This document shows positions 9,703 through 17,866 of a stretch of 64,000 bases of DNA, in pieces. Numbering within the stretch: the stretch's first letter is position 1; each line of letters starts with the position of its first letter. Under the pieces are notes generated by a model. The model had not been told where the DNA came from. It made no database searches and was given only the letters and a program-made list of their open reading frames with translations. The DNA comes from Cellulosimicrobium protaetiae (GTDB lineage: Bacteria; Actinomycetota; Actinomycetes; Actinomycetales; Cellulomonadaceae). Position numbers and translations under genes: made by a program. Location: positions 2,418,001-2,482,000 of the forward strand of contig NZ_CP052757.1 in assembly GCF_009708005.2 (NCBI RefSeq), read 5' to 3'.

Positions 9703-10602
9703 TCAGCAGTACAAGCCCGAGCCCGGGGCCACGCCCAGGACCTCGGTGATGCGCGCGTACCGGTCGACCCGGGACTGGACGGACGCGGGGTTGCCGCCGT
9801 CGCACTCGAGCGCACCGTTGAGCGAGTTGATCGTCTGACCGAACCCCGAACCGCTCACCATCGCCTCGTGGGAGGTCATGACGCCCGGACCGTTCTGGGT
9901 GTTCCAGTACCAGAGCGCCGTCTGCCAGGCGATCGACGGGTCCTCCTCGACGAGCCACGGGTCGTTCAGCAGGTCGATCCCGAGCGCGTCGCCCGCAGCC
10001 TTGTAGTTGAAGTTCCAGCTGAACATGATCGGCCCGCGACCGTAGTACGCCGTCTGGCCGGCGGGGCAGCCGAACGGCTGGGACTGGTCGCACTTGATCC
10101 AGTAGTTCGCCTCGTTGATCTCCTTCACGTACCGCAGCCCGACCGACTCGAAGTCGGCGTGCGTGAGGAACGCGGCGACCTCGCGCGTCCGCGTCTCGAG
10201 CGTGCCCGTGCTCGCGAACGCGGGGTACGCACCCAGCGCGTCGACGAACCCGTCGTACGTGTAGAACGGGTGCCTGTTCGGGAAGATCGCGTCGAACTCC
10301 GCGCGGCTGACGACGAAGTCGTCCCCGCCCCCGACGCACCGGCCCGCGTCGACCCAGACGCTCGTCGACCCGGGCGTCTCGCGCTGCGTCCACCAGCGGG
10401 CTGTCCAGTTCCGGCCGTGGTGCGACGCCGTCTGGCCGCCCGAGTAGGCCGTCGTGGCCGACCACGTCGCGGCACACGTGGAGGCGGCGGCGCTCGCGGT
10501 GGACGTGTCTGCGCTCGCCGGCGCGGCGAGCGACGCGGCGACGACGGTCGACACCAGCGCTGCTGTGACGGCCGTGAGGGCGCGCCGAAGGCCTGTAGTC
10601 AT
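9703..10602 (-). CDS. Secreted GH19 chitinase with N-terminal chitin-binding module
   Basis: Endochitinase of 299 residues acting outside the cell. A signal peptide covers residues 1-31 (ASA before Asp32). A CBM5/12 module spans about 43-90, with the aromatic chitin-binding pattern TAYSGG ... RWWTQRE ... W. The GH19 catalytic domain runs from about 97 to 299. Catalytic Glu residues are E152 (FLTHADFES) and E161 (YVKEINEANYW), followed by AYYGRGPIMFSWNFNY and WYWNTQNGPG. The ATG has AGGGGG 6 nt upstream. Bacterial GH19 enzymes often attack fungal walls, so a role in antifungal or chitin-degrading life is inferred. Confidence 0.95.
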   Translation of the reverse strand: MTTGLRRALTAVTAALVSTVVAASLAAPASADTSTASAAASTCAATWSATTAYSGGQTASHHGRNWTARWWTQRETPGSTSVWVDAGRCVGGGDDFVVSRAEFDAIFPNRHPFYTYDGFVDALGAYPAFASTGTLETRTREVAAFLTHADFESVGLRYVKEINEANYWIKCDQSQPFGCPAGQTAYYGRGPIMFSWNFNYKAAGDALGIDLLNDPWLVEEDPSIAWQTALWYWNTQNGPGVMTSHEAMVSGSGFGQTINSLNGALECDGGNPASVQSRVDRYARITEVLGVAPGSGLYC

Positions 10603-10617
10603 GAATCCCCCTGCTCT

Positions 10618-10630
10618 CGATGCGGCATCG
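10618..10630. promoter_or_regulatory. Palindrome in the chitinase leader
   Basis: The 13-bp palindrome CGATGCGGCATCG (6-bp arms, one central base) sits between the predicted transcription start and the ribosome site of the chitinase gene. It could be a repressor operator. It does not match the TGGTCTAGACCA type of DasR site. Confidence 0.45.
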
Positions 10631-10645
10631 TTACCGCCGCTCACA

Positions 10646-10674
10646 AACCTAGCGCGCGCGACGCATCGCGACAA
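10646..10674 (-). promoter_or_regulatory. Predicted chitinase promoter
   Basis: Read on the minus strand: TTGTCG (10674-10669), a 17-bp spacer, then TAGGTT (10651-10646). This fits a housekeeping-sigma promoter and gives a leader of about 37 nt. Confidence 0.6.
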
Positions 10675-11040
10675 GCAAGACCTGGGACGTTCTGCGCCAG
10701 CCGGGTGATCGCCCCGCTGACCGGGCGAGAGACTTGGGGCGCCACGGTCTCGCGGAGAGGTCGGGCGCCGTGGCGCCCGAGTCCTTGAGCAGCGGGGCCG
10801 TCGAGGGGCCCCTCGTCGCTGCCGGCTTCTGGTTGGACGCGTTCGACCATGATCGCCGCACGAGACGCTCTGAGCGAGCGGTTCTCTACGTGGCTCTCGC
10901 CTCGCGCGGACGGGCTCTGAGGGCTGACGCGTCGCCGTCACACTCGCCGTGCACGGCGGAACGGCGCCCGGCCGGCACCGGAGCGGTGCGGGTCGGACGC
11001 CGTTCACGGTCATCCTCCGGAGGGCCTGAGGGCCCGCCGA
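10675..11040. other. Gene-free stretch between glnA and the chitinase promoter
   Basis: No convincing coding region was seen here on either strand. Near the glnA end it contains the palindrome CCTCCGGAGG (11015-11024) and a small hairpin GGGCC-TGAG-GGCCC (11022-11035), which together may serve as a weak glnA terminator. Confidence 0.4.
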
Positions 11041-12465
11041 TCAGATGTCGTAGTAGAGCTCGAACTCGTGCGGGTGCGGGCGCAGGCGGATCGGGTCGAT
11101 CTCGTTGGTGCGCTTGTAGTCGATCCACGTCTGGATGAGGTCCGGCGTGAACACGTCGCCCTGCGTGAGGAACTCGTGGTCGGCCTCGAGGTTGTCCAGC
11201 GCCTCGGCGAGCGAGCCGGGGACCTGCGCGATCTGCGCGTGCTCCTCGGGCGGCAGCTCGTAGAGGTCCTTGTCGATCGGCTCCGGCGGCTCGATGCGGT
11301 TCTTGATGCCGTCGATGCCGGCGAGGAGCTGCGCGGCGAACGCGAGGTACGGGTTGGCCGACGGGTCCGGGACGCGGAACTCGACGCGCTTCGCGGCGGC
11401 GGACGAGCCGGTCACCGGGATGCGGATGCACGCGGAGCGGTTGCGGGCCGAGTAGACCAGGTTGACCGGGGCCTCGTAGCCCGGGACCAGGCGGTGGTAG
11501 GAGTTCACCGACGGGTTGGTGAACGCGAGGAGCGACGGGGCGTGCTTGAGCAGGCCGCCGATGTACCAGCGCGCGAGGTCGGAGAGACCGCCGTAGCCCT
11601 TCTCGTCGAAGAACAGCGGCTTGCCGTCCTTCCAGAGGGACTGGTGCGAGTGCATGCCCGAGCCGTTGTCGCCGAAGATCGGCTTCGGCATGAACGTGAC
11701 GGACTTGCCGGCCTCGAACGCCTCGTTGCGGATGACGTACTTGAACTTCATCAGGTCGTCGGCCGCGTGGAGCAGCGTGTTGAAGCGGTAGTTGATCTCC
11801 TGCTGGCCGGCGGTGCCCACCTCGTGGTGCGCGCGCTCGACCTCGAGGCCGACCTGCTCCAGCGTCGCGCACATGTCGTCGCGCAGGTCCGCGAAGCGGT
11901 CGGACGGGGAGACGGGGAAGTAGCCGCCCTTGTAGCGCGTCTTGTACGCGAGGTTGCCACCCTCCTCCTCGCGGCCCGTGTTCCACGCGGCCTCGATCGA
12001 GTCGAGGTAGTAGAAGCTCGAGTGCTGGTTCGTCGCGAAGCGGGCCTCGTCGAAGAGGTAGAACTCGGCCTCGGGCGCGAAGAACGCGGTGTCGGCGATG
12101 CCGGTGGAGCGCAGGTACGCCTCGGCCTTGGCCGCGATGTTGCGGGGGTCGCGCGAGTACGGCTCACCCGTGAACGGGTCGACGATCGAGAAGTTCACGA
12201 CCAGCGTCTTGCGCTTGCGGAACGGGTCCACGAACGCGGTCTTGACGTCCGGCACGAGCTTCATGTCCGACTCGTGGATCGCCTGGAAGCCGCGGATCGA
12301 CGACCCGTCGAACATCAGGCCGTCCTCGAACGCCGACTCGTCGAACTGCGAGACGGGGATGTTGAAGTGCTGCATGATGCCGGGCAGGTCGCAGAACCGG
12401 ACGTCGACGAACTCGACGCCTTCGTTCCGCGTGAAGGCGATTGCCTCCTCCGCGTTGTTGAACAT
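11041..12465 (-). CDS. glnA: Glutamine synthetase, type I, adenylylatable
   Basis: Main ammonia-assimilating enzyme, a dodecamer converting glutamate, ammonia and ATP to glutamine. The 474 residues match the standard GS-I-beta length. [29 protein letters not shown] and [10 protein letters not shown] carry the metal and substrate sites. The adenylylation loop is intact with Tyr402 in [10 protein letters not shown], making this the expected target of the GlnE encoded at 1909-5067. The ATG at 12465 has AAGGAG 7 nt upstream. A four-box GlnR-like operator lies 85-122 bp upstream, so nitrogen control at transcription is likely in addition to covalent modification. Confidence 0.97.
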   Translation of the reverse strand: MFNNAEEAIAFTRNEGVEFVDVRFCDLPGIMQHFNIPVSQFDESAFEDGLMFDGSSIRGFQAIHESDMKLVPDVKTAFVDPFRKRKTLVVNFSIVDPFTGEPYSRDPRNIAAKAEAYLRSTGIADTAFFAPEAEFYLFDEARFATNQHSSFYYLDSIEAAWNTGREEEGGNLAYKTRYKGGYFPVSPSDRFADLRDDMCATLEQVGLEVERAHHEVGTAGQQEINYRFNTLLHAADDLMKFKYVIRNEAFEAGKSVTFMPKPIFGDNGSGMHSHQSLWKDGKPLFFDEKGYGGLSDLARWYIGGLLKHAPSLLAFTNPSVNSYHRLVPGYEAPVNLVYSARNRSACIRIPVTGSSAAAKRVEFRVPDPSANPYLAFAAQLLAGIDGIKNRIEPPEPIDKDLYELPPEEHAQIAQVPGSLAEALDNLEADHEFLTQGDVFTPDLIQTWIDYKRTNEIDPIRLRPHPHEFELYYDI

Positions 12466-12533
12466 CCGTTGCTCCTTGATCGGGTGGTGCCGTCGGGCTG
12501 CGCGGCGAACCTGCCGCTGTCGTGGCGCCCACG

Positions 12534-12587
12534 AACCTAGGCCGAGGCGGTTTCCCCGCCGTGTACCCATTGTTTCGGTCGTGTTAC
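12534..12587 (-). promoter_or_regulatory. GlnR-type operator and minus-10 element of glnA
   Basis: Read on the minus strand: GTAAC (12587-12583), 6 nt, GAAAC (12576-12572), 6 nt, TACAC (12565-12561), 6 nt, GAAAC (12554-12550). Boxes 1, 2 and 4 match the actinobacterial GlnR consensus GTnAC-n6-GAAAC exactly, and box 3 matches in its last two bases. A TAGGTT minus-10 is at 12539-12534 and there is no good minus-35; the operator covers that position, as expected for an activator. Confidence 0.75.
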
Positions 12588-12726
12588 GTCCTGCGTCCCC
12601 GTGTGACGTTCGTGCTACACGAGGGCACGCTGCAGCCGCCGGCGGGCGGTGTGCCGTTCGGCACGATACCGCCGGGGGACGCGACGGCGTCGGGGGTGTC
12701 CATGTCGCGGCACGTACCCTGGTCCC

Positions 12727-13203
12727 GTGGTTTCACGCGAGGACATGGGTTCGTGGCTCGAGGGCTCCCCGAGCGGTCAGCAGGACGGCCGTGGTGCGCG
12801 GCTCGGGCTCCCGCCCGACGGGCCGGGGTCGCTCGCGACCCTGGGTCGGCGCGTCGTCGCGCTCGTCATCGACTGGGTGCTCGCGACGCTCGTCGCCTTC
12901 CTCTTCTTCAAGCCCGCTGCGCCGGGCTTCTTCGAGGGCATCTCCGCGCTCCCGGTCTGGTCGCAGCCGCTCGTCTTCGCGATCGAGAACGTCCTGCTCG
13001 TGAGCACGCTCGGCTTCACGGTCGGGCACCGGGTGATGGGGATGCGGGTCCGCCGCCTCTCCGAGCCCGCGCGCATGGTCGGCATCGGCCGCGGCGCGCT
13101 GCGCACCCTGCTCCTGTGCCTCGTCATCCCCGCGGTCGTGTGGGACGCCGACGGGCGCGGCCTCCACGACCGCGCCGCGGGCACCGTCCTCGTCCGCACC
13201 TGA
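12727..13203 (+). CDS. RDD-family membrane protein
   Basis: A 158-residue integral membrane protein. After the N-terminal [13 protein letters not shown], characteristic of this actinobacterial group, the RDD motif region [21 protein letters not shown] opens the first helix. GHRVMGMRV and [17 protein letters not shown] are the other family signatures. The function of these proteins is not established; transport or envelope roles have been suggested for relatives. TACCCT (12715-12720) is 6 nt before the GTG, implying a leaderless message. It is divergent from glnA and placed next to it as in many actinobacteria. Confidence 0.88.
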   Translation: MVSREDMGSWLEGSPSGQQDGRGARLGLPPDGPGSLATLGRRVVALVIDWVLATLVAFLFFKPAAPGFFEGISALPVWSQPLVFAIENVLLVSTLGFTVGHRVMGMRVRRLSEPARMVGIGRGALRTLLLCLVIPAVVWDADGRGLHDRAAGTVLVRT

Positions 13204-13262
13204 CGGCGGCTCCGGGCGGCGCACCCGCTCTCCCTGCCGCCCAGAGGGCCCGGGCTACCCGG

Positions 13263-13315
13263 ACGACGACGCCCGGCCGGTGAGGAGCGATCCTCGCCCG
13301 GCCGGGCGTCGTCGT
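13263..13315. terminator. Bidirectional hairpin terminator
   Basis: An 18-bp perfect outer stem (13263-13280 with 13298-13315) encloses a second small stem GAGGA/TCCTC. It lies between the convergent RDD and DUF4191 genes. Confidence 0.85.
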
Positions 13316-13333
13316 GCAGCAGGAGAAGCTGGG

Positions 13334-14077
13334 TCAGCGGCCCTTGAGGCCCTTGCGGTCGGGGCGGGCGCGCGTCGGGTCGATGCCCTTGGGGATCGGC
13401 AGGCGCGAGACCCCGAGCGCGCGCAGGCGCTTGGAGACCTCGGCCGTCTCCGGCTTGGTGAGCGTCGGCTTGAGCTTCTGGACGGCGCGCGGGAGCTTGG
13501 GCAGGGCGACCTGGCCCTCCTCGTCGCCGACCTGGATCGTCGTGATCGGCACGTTCGGCAGCACGCGCGCGACGCGCTTGCGCTCGGCGTCGAGCTGACG
13601 CTTCGCGCGGTGCGCCGGGCCCTCGCTCACCAGGACGACGCCGGCCCGGCCGACGCCGCGGAACACGAGGTCCTGCGTGCGCGGGTCGATCGCGACGGGC
13701 TCCTCGTCGAACGTCCAGCCGCGGCGGATCGTCCCGAGCGCGGCACGGGCGGCGCCGGGCTGGCCCTCGATCTGCTTGTAGGCGGCACGCTCGGCCCGAC
13801 GCGTGAGGACGAACATCGCGCCCAGCGCCGCGAACGGGATGCCGACGATGAGGGTGTAGACCCACTGGCCCCACCACAGGCCGATGCCGAGCGCGACGGC
13901 GATGATGCCGACGAACACGCCGAGCATGACCCACGTGACCGCCGGGTCCTGCTTGCGCGTCATCTGGTACGCGGCCCACACCTGGTGGTACCAGCGCTGC
14001 TTCTTGGGCTTCTTCTGCTTCGCGACCTGCTCGCCGGCGGCGGGCGCGCCGGTGCTGTCCGAGTTCTTGCGGGCCAT
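13334..14077 (-). CDS. DUF4191 membrane protein
   Basis: A 247-residue protein of the actinobacterial DUF4191 family, whose function is unknown. A basic, Lys-rich N-terminus (QKKPKKQRW) is followed by two membrane helices (about 47-65 and 71-91) and a cytoplasmic C-terminal domain beginning with RRAERAAYKQIEGQPGAA. It lies 10 bp downstream of lipA on the same strand, the usual neighbourhood for this family. TAGACT is 7 nt before the ATG, so it may also have its own leaderless promoter inside the lipA-DUF4191 gap. Confidence 0.88.
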   Translation of the reverse strand: MARKNSDSTGAPAAGEQVAKQKKPKKQRWYHQVWAAYQMTRKQDPAVTWVMLGVFVGIIAVALGIGLWWGQWVYTLIVGIPFAALGAMFVLTRRAERAAYKQIEGQPGAARAALGTIRRGWTFDEEPVAIDPRTQDLVFRGVGRAGVVLVSEGPAHRAKRQLDAERKRVARVLPNVPITTIQVGDEEGQVALPKLPRAVQKLKPTLTKPETAEVSKRLRALGVSRLPIPKGIDPTRARPDRKGLKGR

Positions 14078-14087
14078 GGCGGTCAGT

Positions 14088-15098
14088 CTAGTGGGGGGAA
14101 CGGGCCAGCAGGCTCGCGGCCTCCTGGCGGGACGTCGTCGGCTCGGCGAGGTGTGCGAGCGCGGCGGGAATCTCCATGCCGCGGCGCGTCATGGCCTGGC
14201 CCCACAGGCGTCCCGCGCGGTACGACGACCGCACGAGCGGGCCCGACATGACGCCGAGGAAGCCGATCTCCTCCGCGGCGTCCGACAGCTCGACGAACTC
14301 CTCGGGCTTGACCCACCGGTCCACCGGGTGGTGACGCAGCGACGGGCGCAGGTACTGGGTGATCGTCACGAGGTCGCAGCCGGCGTCGTGCAGGTCCTGC
14401 AGCGCGTCCTTGGCCTCGTCGATCGTCTCGCCCATGCCGAGGATGATGTTCGACTTGGTGACGAGCCCGGCCTCGCGCGCCCGCGTGAGCACCGAGAGCG
14501 AGCGCTCGTAGCGGAAGCCCGGGCGGATCTGCTTGAAGATGCGCGGCACGGTCTCGAGGTTGTGCGCGAGCACCTCGGGGCGCGACGCGTTCACCTCGTC
14601 GAGCAGCTCGGGGATCGCGTTGAAGTCCGGGATGAGCAGCTCGACGCCGGTGCCCGGGTTGAGCTGGTGGATCTGACGGACGGTCTCCGCGTAGAGCCAG
14701 GCACCGCCGTCGGGCAGGTCGTCGCGCGCGACGCCCGTGATGGTCGAGTAGCGCAGGCCCATCGCCTGGACGGACTCCGCGACGCGACGTGGCTCGTCCG
14801 CGTCGAAGTCGGCCGGCTTGCCCGTGTCGATCTGGCAGAAGTCGCAGCGCCGCGTGCACTGGTCGCCGCCGATGAGGAACGTCGCCTCGCGGTCCTCCCA
14901 GCACTCGAAGATGTTGGGACAGCCCGCCTCCTCGCAGACCGTGTGCAGGCCCTCGCGCTTCACGAGCCCCTTGAGCTCGGAGTACTCCGGGCCCATGGTC
15001 GCGCGGGTCTTGATCCACTCGGGCTTCTTCTCGATCGGCGTCGCGGCGTTGCGGGCCTCGACCCGCAGCATGCGCCGTCCTTCAGGTGCGATCGTCAC
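14088..15098 (-). CDS. lipA: Lipoyl synthase
   Basis: Radical-SAM enzyme that inserts two sulfurs into the octanoyl group on lipoyl domains. The 336-residue protein carries both iron-sulfur motifs: the auxiliary cluster C55-x4-C60-x5-C66 ([12 protein letters not shown]) and the radical-SAM C81-x3-C85-x2-C88 (CTRRCDFC). [18 protein letters not shown] and the downstream NLETVPRI and GMGET segments are family-typical. The GTG start at 15098 has GGGAG about 6 nt upstream. It works with LipB (16647-17333) to modify the SucB E2 protein encoded in this window. Confidence 0.97.
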   Translation of the reverse strand: MTIAPEGRRMLRVEARNAATPIEKKPEWIKTRATMGPEYSELKGLVKREGLHTVCEEAGCPNIFECWEDREATFLIGGDQCTRRCDFCQIDTGKPADFDADEPRRVAESVQAMGLRYSTITGVARDDLPDGGAWLYAETVRQIHQLNPGTGVELLIPDFNAIPELLDEVNASRPEVLAHNLETVPRIFKQIRPGFRYERSLSVLTRAREAGLVTKSNIILGMGETIDEAKDALQDLHDAGCDLVTITQYLRPSLRHHPVDRWVKPEEFVELSDAAEEIGFLGVMSGPLVRSSYRAGRLWGQAMTRRGMEIPAALAHLAEPTTSRQEAASLLARSPH

Positions 15099-15204
15099 GG
15101 GTGTCTCCCGGTCGTCGTGGCGAGTGAGCGCCGACGTCGCGCCGAGCAGGCAGGTGGGCGGCGCACCGTTCGGGTGCGCGCCCTGGTACGACGCCGGACT
15201 CCGG

Positions 15205-16563
15205 TCAGACTACGCGCTCGCCACCGGCGTCTCCCGCGCCTCGCTCACCCTGTGGACGTGACGTCAGCGACACCCCGGTCACGACGAGCAGGACCGCGGC
15301 GACGACGGGCAGCGCGAAGGCAGCCGTCGTCGAGACGGCGTCGGCGAGCGCGCCGCCGCCGGACGCGCCGATCGCGACGCCGACGACGTTCGCGCTCGCG
15401 ACGAGGGTCATGGCCGACGCCGTCCGCCCGGCGGGCGCGCGGTCGCCCGCGACCGTGAACACCGTGACCATGACGGGCCCGACGAACAGACCGGTCGCCG
15501 CGACCGCGACGACGACGGCCGTCAGCGAGCCGCTCGCGGCCGCGAGGGCAGCGGAGACGACGAGGGCGACCGTGCCCGCGACGAGCCCGGCGGCGAAGGT
15601 GATCCACCGGCTGCGCAGGCCCCAGTGGCGGGGGAGCGCGACGACCGACAGCGCGGTGACGGCGGAGCCCACCCCCATGACGGCGTAGACGAGACCCGCG
15701 CTCCCGGGCGCGCCGGCGTCGCGGGTCAGCGCGGTGAGCGCGGCCTGGGTCCCCCCGAACAGCAGACCCATCGCGAGCATCCCGACGAGCACGACGGCCT
15801 CGCGCCGCACGAGGGTCGCGATCCCGACCGACCGCCGGCCAGGCGCTGCCTCGCCCGGGTGCAGGGCGTCGTCGGGCACGACGGAGGCCCGCGGGACGAC
15901 CGCGCGCGCCGTCGGGTGGAGCGCGAACGCGGTGCCGAAGACGGCGATGCCGCTCGCTGCGACGAGGACGGCGACCTGCGGCGAGCCGGTGGACGCGAGC
16001 ACCCCGACGAGCGCGGGCCCGAGCACGAAGCTCACCTCGTCCGCGGTGCTCTCGTAGCTCATCGCGGCCTCGACGGTGCGTGGCTCGTCCGCGGCGAGCC
16101 GGAGCCAGCGCACGCGCGCGAGCGGGCCGACCTGGGGCGCGCTCGCGCCTGTCACCGCCGCAGCCGCCAGGACGGCAGTCGTCGCGCCGGGCGCGGAGGC
16201 GGCGAGCACGAGGCCGAGGACCGCGAGCGTCGCCACGGGGACGGCGACGAGCAGGACCCGGCGCTGGCCCACGCGGTCCGCGAGCGCGCCCTGGGTCGGA
16301 CCGCCGAGCGCCGTCCCCAGCGCGGTCGCGGCCGAGGCGAGCCCGCCGAGCGCGACGGACCCCGTCGTCGACGACACGAGGAGCAGCGTCCCGATGGTGA
16401 GCATCGAGAAGGGGAGCCGAGCGAGGAACGCCACGGGGAGGAATGCGCGCCCGGCGAGCTGGGGCAACCGGCCGTAGCCGGTGCGCGCGGGTGCCGCGGG
16501 CGGTTCGGGCAGGGGTGGGGTGGTGCGGGCGCGCGACTCCGCGCGCGCGGGGGTGGTGGTCAT
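15205..16563 (-). CDS. MFS transporter, 12 helices
   Basis: A 452-residue major-facilitator protein. About 35 polar, Pro-rich residues precede twelve hydrophobic segments. The loop motif [10 protein letters not shown] between helices 2 and 3 is the MFS signature. The protein resembles small-molecule efflux members, but the substrate is unknown. The gene interrupts the common lipA-lipB neighbourhood, 106 bp from lipA and 83 bp from lipB, all on the minus strand, so it is probably an insertion into a conserved block. ATG 16563 was chosen; the Shine-Dalgarno-like GAGGACC upstream is weak. Confidence 0.85.
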   Translation of the reverse strand: MTTTPARAESRARTTPPLPEPPAAPARTGYGRLPQLAGRAFLPVAFLARLPFSMLTIGTLLLVSSTTGSVALGGLASAATALGTALGGPTQGALADRVGQRRVLLVAVPVATLAVLGLVLAASAPGATTAVLAAAAVTGASAPQVGPLARVRWLRLAADEPRTVEAAMSYESTADEVSFVLGPALVGVLASTGSPQVAVLVAASGIAVFGTAFALHPTARAVVPRASVVPDDALHPGEAAPGRRSVGIATLVRREAVVLVGMLAMGLLFGGTQAALTALTRDAGAPGSAGLVYAVMGVGSAVTALSVVALPRHWGLRSRWITFAAGLVAGTVALVVSAALAAASGSLTAVVVAVAATGLFVGPVMVTVFTVAGDRAPAGRTASAMTLVASANVVGVAIGASGGGALADAVSTTAAFALPVVAAVLLVVTGVSLTSRPQGERGAGDAGGERVV

Positions 16564-16646
16564 GCGGTCCAGGTCCTCGGGGTACGTCCTACCGCGCGCC
16601 GACCCACCCGTACTCCGGCGCGCGAGGATTCCCTGGAGTCCCCAGC

Positions 16647-17333
16647 CTAGCCCGCGAGCGCTTCCTGCGGGGCGGGCCGGGGCGCGTCGTCGGTCACGGT
16701 CGCGGCGAGCAGCGGCGCGAGCGCGTCCTCCAGCGCGGTGACGAGCAGCGGCGCGACCTCGGCGAGGGTGACCTCGCGCCCGAGCTCGGCGGTGAGCGAC
16801 GTCACGTCGGCGTCCTCGATGCCGCAGGGGACGATCCGGTCGAAGCGGGAGAGGTCGGGGGCGCAGTTGAGGGCGAGCCCGTGCATCGTCACGCCTTTGG
16901 CGACGCGCACGCCGATCGCGCAGACCTTGCGCTCGCGGCGTGTCTCGTCGGCCGCGACCCAGACCCCGCTGCGCCCCTCGACGCGCATCGTGGCGAGGCC
17001 GAGCCGTGCGCACACGTCCATGACGGCCTCCTCGAGCGCGCGCACGTACGCGACGACGTCGACGGGCTCGGCGAGCCGCACGATCGGGTACACCACCTGC
17101 TGCCCGGGGCCGTGCCAGGTGATCTTCCCGCCGCGGTCCACGTCCACGACGGGCGTGCCGTCGTCGGGCCGTTCGTCACGACGCGTGCGGCGGCCGGCGG
17201 TGTAGACGGAAGGGTGCTCGACGAGGATCAGGGTGTCCGGCCGGGCGACAGCGACGACGTCGTCGTGCACCGCGCGCTGGAGGTCCCAGGCCTCGTGGTA
17301 CTCCGTGATCCCGGGCAGCGCGAGCAGGTCCAT
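16647..17333 (-). CDS. lipB: Octanoyl-[ACP]:protein N-octanoyltransferase
   Basis: LipB moves octanoate from acyl carrier protein to the lipoyl domains of 2-oxoacid dehydrogenases, before LipA adds sulfur. The 228 residues contain [12 protein letters not shown] (67-78), the catalytic Lys136 (RKVCAIGVR) and the catalytic Cys170 ([14 protein letters not shown]). TAGCCT ends 6 nt before the ATG, indicating a leaderless transcript. It is followed downstream by the MFS gene and lipA, and the MarR gene ends 9 bp upstream. Confidence 0.96.
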   Translation of the reverse strand: MDLLALPGITEYHEAWDLQRAVHDDVVAVARPDTLILVEHPSVYTAGRRTRRDERPDDGTPVVDVDRGGKITWHGPGQQVVYPIVRLAEPVDVVAYVRALEEAVMDVCARLGLATMRVEGRSGVWVAADETRRERKVCAIGVRVAKGVTMHGLALNCAPDLSRFDRIVPCGIEDADVTSLTAELGREVTLAEVAPLLVTALEDALAPLLAATVTDDAPRPAPQEALAG

Positions 17334-17342
17334 CGGCCCAGG

Positions 17343-17846
17343 CTAACCCTCGTCGTGAGGAGTGCGGGGCAGGGTCTCGAGCAGGGCCAGCAGGGCGTCC
17401 CGCAGCGCCGCGACCTGCGCGTCGTCGAGGCCGCGGGTCGCGAGCTCCTCGGCGGGGCGACGACGCGCGGCGGCCAGACCGGCGTCGCGACCGGCGGGAG
17501 TGATCGCGACGGCGCGACGGCGCCTGTCGGTGGGGTCGTCTGTGCGGGTCACGTACCCCGCGCGCTCGAGCCGGGCGACGACCCGGCTCATGGTCTGCTC
17601 GGTCACGCCCGACTCCGCGGCGAGCACGCGCTGCGAGCGAGGGCCCGCGAGGAGGTGCATGAGCACCGGGAAGCCCGCGTGGTTGAGGTCCCACTGCCCG
17701 AGGTGGGCGTTCCACTCCCGCTCGATCCGGCGCGCGACAGCGAACAGGAGGCGGCCCGTGGCCCACTCCTGGGGGTCGGCGGGCGTGGGGTCGCCGACGT
17801 CCGGGTCGGCGTACGGCCCGGTGCGGTCCCTCGGTGACTGCTCCAA
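17343..17846 (-). CDS. MarR-family repressor
   Basis: A 167-residue winged-helix regulator: LNHAGFPVLMHLL, AAESGVTEQTMSRVVARLERAG (recognition helix) and the wing DPTDRRRRAVAIT are typical MarR elements. The TTG at 17846 was chosen because GGAGG lies 8 nt upstream on the coding strand; an in-frame ATG at 17876 has no ribosome site and would overlap the palindrome. The gene is divergent from the MMPL exporter and probably represses both from the palindrome between them. The inducing ligand is unknown. Confidence 0.88.
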   Translation of the reverse strand: MEQSPRDRTGPYADPDVGDPTPADPQEWATGRLLFAVARRIEREWNAHLGQWDLNHAGFPVLMHLLAGPRSQRVLAAESGVTEQTMSRVVARLERAGYVTRTDDPTDRRRRAVAITPAGRDAGLAAARRRPAEELATRGLDDAQVAALRDALLALLETLPRTPHDEG

Positions 17847-17866
17847 CGTGCATTCCTCCCTCCACC

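Noticed and set aside
10734-11138. Open frames in the gap between the chitinase gene and glnA
   Set aside because: Low-complexity Arg/Ser/Gly translations, no ribosome site, and overlap with glnA; treated as non-coding.
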